64,000 bases of DNA. Source: Paenarthrobacter aurescens (GTDB lineage: Bacteria > Actinomycetota > Actinomycetes > Actinomycetales > Micrococcaceae). The stretch spans positions 2,294,001 through 2,358,000 of the forward strand of contig NZ_CP157456.1 of assembly GCF_041549525.1 (NCBI RefSeq), given 5' to 3'. The position numbers and the translations under genes were made by a program. This document shows, piece after piece, positions 57,019 to 64,000 of this stretch. Positions within the stretch are counted from its first letter, which is position 1; the number at the start of each line of letters is the position of its first letter. The notes beneath the pieces are model-generated. The model saw nothing but the letters and a program-made list of their open reading frames with translations, ran no database searches and had not been told where the DNA came from.

Positions 57019-57818
57019 CTCTTCCTCACAGTCAGGATCTGCTCGGCCCGCCCAAAAGGCCCGTTTACATCGTGGAGGACCGTGGATGTCAGGCCGATCC
57101 CATCAGCTCCGAAAGAGACCTTATTGTCCAGGCCCAACCACTCACCCGAGGGCGCACGATACATGTGGATCTGGAGATCGACGTTGGGAAAAATGTAGCT
57201 GTTCTCCCCCGGAGGAACACGCGCAGCAATGCCATTGGCGGTATCCACCAAGCCCATCAGGCGGGCCAGATCAGAACTGTCCCGGTGATCAGTGAGCGGG
57301 TGGGACGTCCGGATCCATACTTTGCCCGACCCCGGACGGTGCCCTTCGGCTATCCGCATTTCCAGAGAACGGATGTAACCCCCCGGCCACACGCTCGCCC
57401 CATCCCAGGGCTTGCATTCATCAGGAGCCGGCATGGGCTCATCCTCCACTGCTGCCACAGCACTGGTGTCGCTGGTAATCATGCGCCAGGCAGCGGCGCG
57501 AATAGCCACACGTCCCCCTGCCGATAGTTCTGCCTGGAGGAGTTCAATGGTCCTGCCCGGCCTCAGCGTCGAAGTAGTGATCTGGAACTCACCACCGGGA
57601 ATAAGCCCAAGGATCTCGTAGCTGATGCGAGCTATCCGGACATCATCCCGCGGCTCATGCCGAACCAGAGCATCTGCGATGATGCCCGACGCGGGAGCCA
57701 TATGTTGTTCGTGCGGATTCCACGCACCTTGAGCGTGAAGGGTGGACCTGAAACGTCCCCCGCCCAGTGATTCGTAGTAGAAGTCGCCGTCCGCCAGTTC
57801 CGGTAATGCAGTAGTCAA
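57015..57818 (-). CDS. Acyl-CoA thioesterase family protein (double hot-dog)
   Basis: The 267-residue protein is of the TesB-like/PF13622 double hot-dog type: an N-terminal half with GRFRSTLHAQGAWNPHEQHMAP, a second half with VWIRTSHPLTDHRDSSDLARL and a C-terminal GADGIGLTSTVLHDVNGPFG stretch. The family acts on acyl-CoA thioesters, but the substrate is unknown. The start chosen is TTG 57818 with GAAAGG upstream; a longer in-frame extension overlaps the DedA-like gene. Confidence 0.82.
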   Translation of the reverse strand: MTTALPELADGDFYYESLGGGRFRSTLHAQGAWNPHEQHMAPASGIIADALVRHEPRDDVRIARISYEILGLIPGGEFQITTSTLRPGRTIELLQAELSAGGRVAIRAAAWRMITSDTSAVAAVEDEPMPAPDECKPWDGASVWPGGYIRSLEMRIAEGHRPGSGKVWIRTSHPLTDHRDSSDLARLMGLVDTANGIAARVPPGENSYIFPNVDLQIHMYRAPSGEWLGLDNKVSFGADGIGLTSTVLHDVNGPFGRAEQILTVRKS

Positions 57819-57849
57819 CCCAGGCCTTTCGCCGATCCAGCTGTAGAAC

Positions 57850-58338
57850 TCAGACCACTGTATCCGGTGACTTGGCTCTGGCCCGACGCCGACGGAAGAC
57901 GACAACCCAGAGAACAATCCCCGCCAAAGCCGCTACACCCACGGCAGCCCCAACGGGTGAGGCAGCGGTTACGGCCAGCCAAGCCTCCAAGGCTGCAAGA
58001 CCGATCGTCGCGTAGAGCAGTGCCCACATCAGCGAACCCGCCACGGCCGCGGGCAGGTATCGCCGAAGCGGCATGCGCGCGGCACCGGCGGCGAGGTTAA
58101 TGGCCGTTTGGAGGCCAATGGTCAGAAATGACAGCACGACGGCGTACGGACCCCAACGCTGTATCAGCGCCTGGGCCCGGGCTGCTTTGGGCCGCTCCAG
58201 CGAATTTCCGAAGCGGGTGTGGGCGAGTCCGGCTACAGCTCCACGCCCGATCCAGTAAGTGACGTTGACGCGGATCATCACAATAGCGAAGAGCGCCGCG
58301 AGTGCGACGCCGAACGGCAAACTCATGATCTGATCCAC
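57850..58338 (-). CDS. DedA/VTT-like small membrane protein
   Basis: The 162-residue protein has about four to five membrane segments. A conserved DedA-type region is visible: TYWIGRGAVAG, RWGPYAVVLSFLTIG, then AARMPLRRYLPAAVAGSLMW. A basic tail RRRRARAK ends the protein. DedA proteins include lipid scramblases and flippases. This one is shorter than typical (about 200 residues). The GTG start at 58338 lies seven bases after a TAGCCT element. It leads the operon with the thioesterase and lipoate ligase-like genes. Confidence 0.75.
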   Translation of the reverse strand: MDQIMSLPFGVALAALFAIVMIRVNVTYWIGRGAVAGLAHTRFGNSLERPKAARAQALIQRWGPYAVVLSFLTIGLQTAINLAAGAARMPLRRYLPAAVAGSLMWALLYATIGLAALEAWLAVTAASPVGAAVGVAALAGIVLWVVVFRRRRARAKSPDTVV

Positions 58339-58345
58339 CCGACTT

Positions 58346-58351
58346 AGGCTA
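58346..58351 (-). promoter_or_regulatory. Predicted -10 element (TAGCCT) for the DedA-like gene
   Basis: On the minus strand TAGCCT is followed by seven bases and GTG 58338, with no ribosome-binding site, consistent with a leaderless transcript. Confidence 0.45.
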
Positions 58352-58406
58352 CCCTAAGCAGCATCACAATGAAGATTCGGTCCCACGGACTCTTTCCAGC
58401 AAACCC

Positions 58407-58412
58407 TAGGAT
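58407..58412 (+). promoter_or_regulatory. Predicted -10 element (TAGGAT) for the gene at 58419
   Basis: TAGGAT is followed by GAGTCC and the ATG at 58419, a leaderless spacing. Confidence 0.45.
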
Positions 58413-58418
58413 GAGTCC

Positions 58419-59396
58419 ATGGACCTTCGCGACGCCGCCAACGAGCTGTACGCCGTAACGCCTCGTGAGTTCACGGCAGAGCGCGCTGCTCTGGTCCGCA
58501 AAGCGAAAGATGGCGGCAACAAGGACCTGGCCAAAGACGTGGCGGGCCTTCCAAAGCCAGCCGCCGGCGCCTGGGCCATCAACATGCTGGCCGTTCACAA
58601 ACCCGAGGTGATTGACGGCGTCGTACGCTTTGGTGTTTCGCTGCGGAGCGCCCAGGAGGAAGGCGACGCGGAAGCGTTCCGGGAACTGGGACAGCAGCGC
58701 CAAAGCCAGCTTTCCTCGGCAGTCCATGCAGCCAAGGACCTCGCATCCGAGGTTGGCGCTCCGCTGAGCGCCGCCGCAGCCTCGGATGTGGAGCAGACGT
58801 TCAGGGCAGCAATGGCCGATGCCGGAGCGGCCGCTGCGGTACGAACGGGCAGGCTGGTGCGGGGGCTCAGCGGCAGCGGCTTCGAGGCGGTAGACCTGAC
58901 AGGCGCAATCGCTGCTGCAGGTCCTGACGACGACGCCGGTCAACTCCCCACCGAGGGAATCACTGCCACGCGAACCTCCCGAAAGGAACCAGCACAGTCC
59001 GCCAAGACCACCAAAACTTCAGATGACAAGCCGTCCAAAAAGAAGGCCCCCAAGGACGAAGCCACCTCCCTGGCAGATAGGCGTGCCGCTAAGCAACAAG
59101 CAGCCCTGGAAGAGGCCCGGAGGGAATTTGAGGCCGCCGACGAAGCTGCCAAAGAGGCAGAATCGGCAGCATCCCAGGCGTGGGAGACCGTCAATGAGTT
59201 GGCTGATCGCCGAACAAACCTCAAATCAGAGATAGAAGAACTCAAGAAGCGTCTGGCTTCCCTTGAAGCCGAACTGATCGGCATCACCCGTGATGCTGAG
59301 TCTGCGGAGGCGGATAAGAAGCGAGCCGTCAGGGCCGCAACCCAACAACGGCGGGCCGCCGACCAGGCCCAGCGGCGCGTCGACCGGCTGGGTTAG
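58419..59396 (+). CDS. Hypothetical helical/coiled-coil protein
   Basis: The 325-residue soluble protein has a helical N-terminal domain (YAVTPREFTAERAALVRKAK, LPKPAAGAWAINMLA), a Lys/Ser/Thr-rich linker around residues 185-215, and a long C-terminal coiled coil (from about 222) rich in Ala, Glu, Lys and Arg. I recall similar uncharacterised proteins in actinobacteria but no function. The stop overlaps the convergent FAD-Rieske gene by four bases. Confidence 0.75.
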   Translation: MDLRDAANELYAVTPREFTAERAALVRKAKDGGNKDLAKDVAGLPKPAAGAWAINMLAVHKPEVIDGVVRFGVSLRSAQEEGDAEAFRELGQQRQSQLSSAVHAAKDLASEVGAPLSAAAASDVEQTFRAAMADAGAAAAVRTGRLVRGLSGSGFEAVDLTGAIAAAGPDDDAGQLPTEGITATRTSRKEPAQSAKTTKTSDDKPSKKKAPKDEATSLADRRAAKQQAALEEARREFEAADEAAKEAESAASQAWETVNELADRRTNLKSEIEELKKRLASLEAELIGITRDAESAEADKKRAVRAATQQRRAADQAQRRVDRLG

Positions 59397-60895
59397 TCCT
59401 TCTCCTTCCCCGGCGACTCCTGCAAAGGACGCGTCGCGGGGCCCTCAAGGTACCTGCCCTCGGGGCTGAAGCGCGAACCGTGCAAGGGGCAATCCCACGA
59501 CTTTTCGGTGTCATTCCAGCTCACGATCCCGCCAAGATGCGAGCAGCTGGCCGAAACCATGCAAACGGTACCGTCCACGGTGGACACCGCCGCCGGCTCA
59601 CCCTTGTACAGGCCCACCACACCGGTTCCCTCTGCCGGTCGGGTTTGATCCGTAATTTCGGGGTTGGCCTTGATCCGGGCCCTATCTTCCACCATGCGCT
59701 TGGTGGTGCCCGCATTGAGGCGTACAGCCTGGAGTGCGCCTTGGGGCGAAGTGACCCGATGATGGATGACGCTCGCCCAATCTGACTGGCCGCCCAGGAT
59801 GTCCGAGGTGATGGACAGAGCCGCTGCCACACCGTTGCTCATCCCCCATTTGTTGTAACCGGTGCCAAAGAAGATCCGTCCGTGGCCGCGGGGAAGCTTG
59901 CCGAAGAACGGCATCAGGTTGGTGGCCCGGTAGTCCTGGGCAGACCAGGTGTGGGTGACCTCTGCCCCCGGGTAGTGCTTGGTTGCCCATCCGAGGAGCT
60001 CATTCACATGAGACTGCGGCGACTTCGCGCGCCCCGCCGTGTGGCCGTATCCGCCTACCAGGAGAAGTTCCCCCTCGGCTGTTGGTTGGGTCCGCTGGGA
60101 ACGCGTGGGGGAATCGATGGAGAGATACATGCCCCGCGGAATATCGCCCGGTACCCTCAACGCCGCTGCATAGGATCGGTTGGGCTCAAGCTTGGCGAAG
60201 TACAGTCCGCGGTCCAGGATGGGGATGCCCGTGGCGATCACCACAGTGTCCGCGGTAAACGTTCCCTTAGCTGTGGACACTTCCAGGGGTTGGGCGGAAC
60301 CAACGTTCTGCACCTGCATGTCCTCAACAATCATGCCGCCGTGTTCCCGGATGTCCCTGGCGAGCGTTTCCAACACGTCCATGGGGTGAATTTGGGCCTG
60401 TCCTTCGAGTTCCAGAGCCTCCACCACCGGAAATGGCAGCCCGGGGTCACGGCTGAAGTGCACGTCCAAACCTGCGTCCCGCGACACCGCAGCTTCTTTG
60501 CGGAGCCGCTGGCCGCCGTCGTCGGTGGTGGCGAACGTGACAGCGGTCCGCCGCTGGAACGCGATCCCCTGCTGCTCCATGTACTGCGTCAGCCAGGCTT
60601 GTCCGGACTTGTTGGCCTCCACATAGGCCTGAACCACCTTCAGCGAGTACTGGCTCCGCAAGGCCGAGAGCACCCCGCCTTGCAGGAGGCTCAGCTTGCC
60701 GGTGGTGTTCCCTGTGGTCACTGCCCCGAGTGTCCGGGCTTCGAAGACCACCACCCGCTGACCGGACCTGGACAACAGCAGGGCGGCCACCATCCCGGTG
60801 AGGCCTGCACCAACCACTATGGTGTCAAAGTGCTTTTCTTCAGGGATTGAGTCCGACGTGAAGCGGGATTCCCGGTCCAACCACAGCGATTTCAT
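59393..60895 (-). CDS. FAD-dependent oxidoreductase with C-terminal Rieske [2Fe-2S] domain
   Basis: The 500-residue protein joins a DAO-type FAD domain (TIVVGAGLTGMVAALLLSR near residue 28, TVVIATGIPILD, and MPFFGKLPRGHGRIFFGTGY) to a C-terminal Rieske domain with both cluster motifs, CSHLGG and CPLHGSRF. This architecture is widespread in bacteria but its substrate is unknown. ATG 60895 was chosen; an in-frame TTG two codons upstream is possible. It converges on the coiled-coil gene with no terminator space. Confidence 0.9.
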   Translation of the reverse strand: MKSLWLDRESRFTSDSIPEEKHFDTIVVGAGLTGMVAALLLSRSGQRVVVFEARTLGAVTTGNTTGKLSLLQGGVLSALRSQYSLKVVQAYVEANKSGQAWLTQYMEQQGIAFQRRTAVTFATTDDGGQRLRKEAAVSRDAGLDVHFSRDPGLPFPVVEALELEGQAQIHPMDVLETLARDIREHGGMIVEDMQVQNVGSAQPLEVSTAKGTFTADTVVIATGIPILDRGLYFAKLEPNRSYAAALRVPGDIPRGMYLSIDSPTRSQRTQPTAEGELLLVGGYGHTAGRAKSPQSHVNELLGWATKHYPGAEVTHTWSAQDYRATNLMPFFGKLPRGHGRIFFGTGYNKWGMSNGVAAALSITSDILGGQSDWASVIHHRVTSPQGALQAVRLNAGTTKRMVEDRARIKANPEITDQTRPAEGTGVVGLYKGEPAAVSTVDGTVCMVSASCSHLGGIVSWNDTEKSWDCPLHGSRFSPEGRYLEGPATRPLQESPGKEKD

Positions 60896-60962
60896 CGACA
60901 AGCCTGCCTCTCAATTCACTGGCATGTGGTGAGGGAAACGCTAGGCGGCCCGGTGGTGCATA

Positions 60963-61454
60963 TCAAGGGGTAGCAGCCTCCGATGCCAGAGCCGCGGCGT
61001 GCCGTAGTTCCGGGTCCGGATCAGCGGCCCAGCGCTCAAGGACGCGTTCGGCACGTTCCTTCGCTATGCCCTCCAGCCGAGCCACCAACGGCTTCACGAC
61101 GTCCCTCGCCAATGGATCCACCAGCTCCCGTGTCCCGGCTTGCCTGATGAAACCCTCAATACGGGTCAGGTCCGTGTTGACCAGGATCTTTACTTTCGTC
61201 TGCAGCAGAACCACCGCAGCGAGGCGGCGTTCGAAGACCGGCTCCGAGTAGAGCTCCGAACTCAGTGCCGTGATGTGGTCGTGGTCCAGGTGTTTGTACT
61301 TTTTCAAGGCATCCCGCACCGTTCCCCGGACAGCACCCACCGATGCTCCATAAACCTTCAAGCTGCCGCCCAGTCGCTCGCTGGCCTCTGCTGCTTTCTC
61401 CCAGGTGGACTCCATCTGCAGGGTGTAATCCACAAAATCTCCGGCTTCACTCAC
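60963..61454 (-). CDS. AlkD-like HEAT-repeat DNA glycosylase, apparently C-terminally short
   Basis: The 163-residue helical protein resembles DNA alkylation repair (AlkD/AlkC-type) HEAT-repeat proteins: VRGTVRDALKKYKHLDHDH, SSELYSEPVFERRLAAVVLL, RELVDPLARDVVKPLV, and a final WAADPDPELRHAAAL. Family members usually run to about 220 or more residues and continue past this last motif with further repeats; here the protein stops a few residues later. It may be truncated or a short variant. It starts at GTG 61454, divergent from the YhcG-type nuclease gene. Confidence 0.6.
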   Translation of the reverse strand: MSEAGDFVDYTLQMESTWEKAAEASERLGGSLKVYGASVGAVRGTVRDALKKYKHLDHDHITALSSELYSEPVFERRLAAVVLLQTKVKILVNTDLTRIEGFIRQAGTRELVDPLARDVVKPLVARLEGIAKERAERVLERWAADPDPELRHAAALASEAATP

Positions 61455-61463
61455 GTGTCTATT

Positions 61464-61477
61464 TTGTCAGTGCCCCC
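61464..61477 (+). promoter_or_regulatory. Promoter-like element shared with the DUF222 gene (copy A)
   Basis: TTGTCAGTGCCCCC upstream of the nuclease gene matches 13 of 14 bases with 63712-63725 upstream of the DUF222 gene. TTGTCA could serve as a -35 box. Confidence 0.5.
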
Positions 61478-61514
61478 ATCTAGCGTGATGACAACAGCAA
61501 CCGACAGGAGCACC

Positions 61515-62603
61515 ATGACCTCCCAAGAACTCGCCGCCGAGGCATCATTCCCGGGTGTGCCGGCCGCTTCGTCCATGCCCGAGTGGTACCCCACCCTTCT
61601 CCATACAGTGGCAAAGGAGGTCAGGGCAGGGCGGACTCGGGCCATGGCTGCCGCCAACAGTGAGCTGCTGAATTCCTACTGGAGCATTGGCCGGCAGCTT
61701 GCGGCGCGGGAATCCGAGCAAGGCTGGGGAGCCAAAGTGGTTACGCGCCTGTCAGCGGATATCCGCACCCGCTTCCCCGAGGCGAAGGGCTTCTCCCCCA
61801 GGAACCTTCGGTATATGAAGAGCTTCGCCCAAGCCTGGCCGGACTTCCCAATGTTGCAAGAGCCGCTTGCAACATTGCCTTGGTACCACCAGATCGCGCT
61901 CATGGAAAAGCTCGACGACGCCGCCACGCGCCTTTGGTACGCCGCGGCGGCTGCCCAGCACGGATGGTCACGCAACGTTCTGACCCACCAGATTTCCACT
62001 CGCTTGCACGAACGCTCCGGGCAGGCCATCACGAACTTTGCCAACACGATGGTTCCTGCGGACTCGGACCTTGCGCAGCAAGCCACCAAGGACCCGTACG
62101 TCTTCGACTTTTTATCCATGAGTGATCGGCACACCGAGCGGGACCTGGAGCTGCAATTGGTGAAGCACGTGGAGAAATTCCTGCTGGAGCTGGGCCAGGG
62201 TTTCGCGTTTGTTGGCGAGCAGGTGCGGTTGGAAATTGCCGGGGACGAGTTCTTCGCCGATCTGCTGTTCTATCACCTCAAACTGCGCTGCTACATGGTG
62301 ATCGAACTCAAGGCCGTGAAATTCGAACCCGGTTTCCTGGGGCAGCTTGGCATGTACATGGCGGCCGTGGACGATCTTCTGGCGCATCCGGACGACAAAC
62401 CAACCATCGGTTTGCTGCTGTGCAAGGAGAAGAACAGTGTGGTGGCTGAGTATGCACTGCGTGGGTTTAACGCACCTGTGGGCATCGCGGAGTGGAAGAC
62501 CTCCCTCGCGGACTCCTTGCCGGACGAATTGGTGGCGAGCCTGCCGAGCATCGAGACTTTGGAAGCGGAGTTGGCATCCGAAGCTGCGCGCTTGCAGGGT
62601 TGA
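61515..62603 (+). CDS. YhcG/DUF1016 family PDDEXK nuclease
   Basis: The 362-residue protein has an N-terminal DUF1016 helical domain (ANSELLNSYWSIGRQLAARE, VVTRLSADIRTRFPEAKGFS, then RNLRYMKSFAQAW) and a C-terminal PDDEXK-type nuclease core: FADLLFYHLKLRCYMVIELK (D and E-x-K residues) and FLGQLGMYMAAVDD. The family is widespread in genome islands and next to restriction systems; function is unproven. No methyltransferase or immunity gene is adjacent. ATG 61515 follows AGGAG by four bases; ATG 61488 is an in-frame alternative. Confidence 0.88.
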   Translation: MTSQELAAEASFPGVPAASSMPEWYPTLLHTVAKEVRAGRTRAMAAANSELLNSYWSIGRQLAARESEQGWGAKVVTRLSADIRTRFPEAKGFSPRNLRYMKSFAQAWPDFPMLQEPLATLPWYHQIALMEKLDDAATRLWYAAAAAQHGWSRNVLTHQISTRLHERSGQAITNFANTMVPADSDLAQQATKDPYVFDFLSMSDRHTERDLELQLVKHVEKFLLELGQGFAFVGEQVRLEIAGDEFFADLLFYHLKLRCYMVIELKAVKFEPGFLGQLGMYMAAVDDLLAHPDDKPTIGLLLCKEKNSVVAEYALRGFNAPVGIAEWKTSLADSLPDELVASLPSIETLEAELASEAARLQG

Positions 62604-62622
62604 GTCACGGAAAAGTGGCGGC

Positions 62623-63615
62623 CTAGACGTTGTCCCTGAACCACGCCAGGGTGTCATTCCACGCGGCCGTAGCCTGAGCCTCCACGTAACGCTCGCTGGT
62701 GTCGTTGTGGAATGCGTGGTCAACCCCGGGGTACACCTTGAGTTGGTGTTTAACCGTTGACGCGTCCAAGGCCTGTTGGAGTTGGGGCATCGCGCCGGTG
62801 ATACGTGCGTCGTTCTCTGCATAGACACCCATCACGGCCGGCTTGATGGTGGGGACTTTGGCCAGGTCCGGCGCGGGACCGTAGAAGGCCGATGTTGCTT
62901 TGAGGCCTTGAAACTCAGTACTTGATTGCCAGGTGATGCCTCCTCCGAAGCAGAATCCCACCATCCCGATCCGGCCTTCCTCGACGAAGCCCTGGCCGTT
63001 GAGGTACTCGAAAGCGGCTTTGAAGTCGTTGACGTGCCGTTGTGCGCCTGCCTGCGTGAGTGCACCCGGGACGGCATCCGGATCCAAATTCGCCGTGCCG
63101 CCCTCCCTGCTCAGGAGGTCCAGCGCCAATGCTGCATAGCCTTCCCTGGCGAATCTGCGGGCAACGTCCTGGATGTGCGGCGTCAGCCCGCGGTTTTCAT
63201 GGCAGATCAGTACAGCAGGGCCCCTCTGGCTTCCCTCAGGCCGGGCAAGGTACCCGCTGATCTCTGTCCCACCGGAGTCAAACTTCACTGTGGCCGTGGT
63301 CAGTCCGGCTGCGCCTTCTGGAACGGACAAGGGGCTCTTGGCATTGGGAACCGCAGTTGTGGCATTCCCAGGTGACGCGGCAGTTCCCTGCAAGGACGCG
63401 GAGGACGTGGGCGACGGTCTGGGCATCGGGTCCGTGGTTCGGGGAACCTCTTGCGGCGTACAGCCCACCAACGTCATGGCCGCCGCAGCCGCCGTCATGC
63501 TGCCCATGATGAAGGCCACCCGCCTGGTGAAGGTCCTGTGCGACATCTCCCCCGACCGGTAGTCATCGTAGAACTCTTCAATCAAGTACTTCTCGAACTT
63601 CTCCAACTGAACCAT
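62623..63615 (-). CDS. Secreted dienelactone hydrolase family protein (YghX-like)
   Basis: The 330-residue protein has a charged N-region of about 28 residues (LEKFEKYLIEEFYDDYRSG) before a twin-arginine-like TFTRRVAF, a hydrophobic stretch and a possible lipobox Cys (TLVGCTP), then a Pro/Ser linker and an alpha/beta hydrolase domain. The catalytic set is visible: nucleophile Cys in GFCFGGGITW, Asp in YAENDARI, and His in GVDHAFHND. The unusual N-terminus recalls that of E. coli YghX-type proteins. The start is ATG 63615. It converges on the nuclease gene. Confidence 0.88.
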   Translation of the reverse strand: MVQLEKFEKYLIEEFYDDYRSGEMSHRTFTRRVAFIMGSMTAAAAAMTLVGCTPQEVPRTTDPMPRPSPTSSASLQGTAASPGNATTAVPNAKSPLSVPEGAAGLTTATVKFDSGGTEISGYLARPEGSQRGPAVLICHENRGLTPHIQDVARRFAREGYAALALDLLSREGGTANLDPDAVPGALTQAGAQRHVNDFKAAFEYLNGQGFVEEGRIGMVGFCFGGGITWQSSTEFQGLKATSAFYGPAPDLAKVPTIKPAVMGVYAENDARITGAMPQLQQALDASTVKHQLKVYPGVDHAFHNDTSERYVEAQATAAWNDTLAWFRDNV

Positions 63616-63711
63616 GGCGAACCTCCCGACGATGTGGAATATCCTCCCCTGCTGTGAAGACGCGGACAAGGGTTGAGCGGTTCAGTCAACGTCTTGGTCG
63701 AGCCGCTTATA

Positions 63712-63725
63712 TTGTCAGTGCGCCC
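63712..63725 (+). promoter_or_regulatory. Promoter-like element of the DUF222 gene (copy B)
   Basis: TTGTCAGTGCGCCC lies 29 bases upstream of ATG 63741 and matches the element at 61464-61477. By recall, a TTGTCAGTG-type element precedes many DUF222/HNH genes in Arthrobacter. Confidence 0.5.
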
Positions 63726-63740
63726 TGCCAGAGTAGTGAC

Positions 63741-64000
63741 ATGAAGCAGATTCGGGAGGGGCAAGCGCAGACAGCGGCGTCGGCTGCACCTGTACTTTCC
63801 AATCCCCGAGGACCATCACAGCTGCGCACCATGCCGACAGGCACCGTCAGCGGCGACTTGGTTGAGCAGTTGCGGGTGTTGGAGGAGATGAAGTCGGCTA
63901 TTACTGCGTTGCAGGCGCGGGTTGCTGTGGCTTTTGATCTTGCCCAGCGCGCTGAGCAAGCCGAGGCCGGCGTTCCCGTGTCGGAGCGTGGCCTGGGGGT
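63741..64000 (+). CDS. DUF222 domain-containing protein, probable HNH endonuclease (runs off the right end)
   Basis: The frame opening at ATG 63741 encodes at least 86 residues. After a variable N-terminus it reads GDLVEQLRVLEEMKSAITAL, QARVAVAFDLAQRAEQ and VSERGLG, the start of the DUF222 (13E12-type) domain. Members usually end with an HNH nuclease domain, which lies outside the window. Such genes are multicopy in Arthrobacter relatives and are often linked to mobile DNA. Confidence 0.85.
   Translation, partial: MKQIREGQAQTAASAAPVLSNPRGPSQLRTMPTGTVSGDLVEQLRVLEEMKSAITALQARVAVAFDLAQRAEQAEAGVPVSERGLG

Overview
The window is a GC-rich chromosomal segment from a high-GC Gram-positive actinobacterium, most probably a member of the Micrococcaceae close to Arthrobacter or Paenarthrobacter. 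The support is: a pyrR-pyrB-pyrC-(small membrane protein)-carA order like that of mycobacteria; mycothiol genes (mycoredoxin and S-(hydroxymethyl)mycothiol dehydrogenase); an actinobacterial-type LexA box before an error-prone polymerase cassette; MurT/GatD; a phosphatidylinositol-phosphate synthase-type CDP-alcohol transferase; frequent GTG and TTG starts; and a DUF222/HNH gene running off the right end. The genus is inferred from gene content, not from a search.

Layout. 1-3.9 kb: pyrimidine operon (minus strand) with a PyrR-binding-like hairpin in the leader. 3.9-5.1 kb: a PrsW-like membrane protease. 5.2-17.1 kb: a long minus-strand housekeeping block, rpsD, two small membrane proteins, alaS, ruvX, mltG, aroE-aroC-aroK-aroB, a TPR protein, efp and nusB. 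17.3-26.3 kb: rarA, a VLRF1-like ribosome-rescue candidate, a GNAT, aspS, hisS, a membrane-anchored cyclophilin and a DUF349 protein. 26.4-36.9 kb: an AbiEi-like orphan, the bifunctional rel gene, secF/secD/yajC, ruvB/ruvA/ruvC, yebC and pdxT. 37.0-42.5 kb: a segment between pdxT and pdxS carrying murT-gatD, a CapA-like lipoprotein and an M3 peptidase. 42.5-47.0 kb: pdxS, the phosphatidylinositol-phosphate synthase gene, a HIT protein and thrS.

47-64 kb is more accessory. An SOS box drives a DUF6504 protein and dnaE2 with no imuA'/imuB beside them. Next come a TetR/FAD-monooxygenase pair with a palindromic operator between the two promoters, a SRAP (HMCES-like) protein, mycoredoxin-1, mscR plus a metallo-beta-lactamase-fold hydrolase, a DedA-like/thioesterase/lipoate-ligase-like operon, a FAD-Rieske oxidoreductase, a short AlkD-like protein, a YhcG-type PDDEXK nuclease, a dienelactone-hydrolase-like secreted protein and the start of a DUF222 gene.

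Themes linking the genes are nucleotide and aromatic amino-acid synthesis, translation (four tRNA synthetases, rpsD, EF-P), stringent response, protein export, Holliday-junction processing and DNA-damage tolerance (RuvABC, RarA, DnaE2, SRAP), B6 synthesis, peptidoglycan amidation and mycothiol redox chemistry. No tRNA, rRNA, insertion sequence, CRISPR array or replication origin was seen. No gene-free stretch exceeds 300 bases; the largest is the 253-base gap upstream of pdxS. No wholly new multi-gene system is evident. The best leads are the imuB-less SOS cassette with a codon-use breakpoint inside dnaE2, the VLRF1-like protein with a diverged catalytic loop, the MurT without zinc-ribbon cysteines, the His-rich MltG and the nuclease locus at 61-64 kb.
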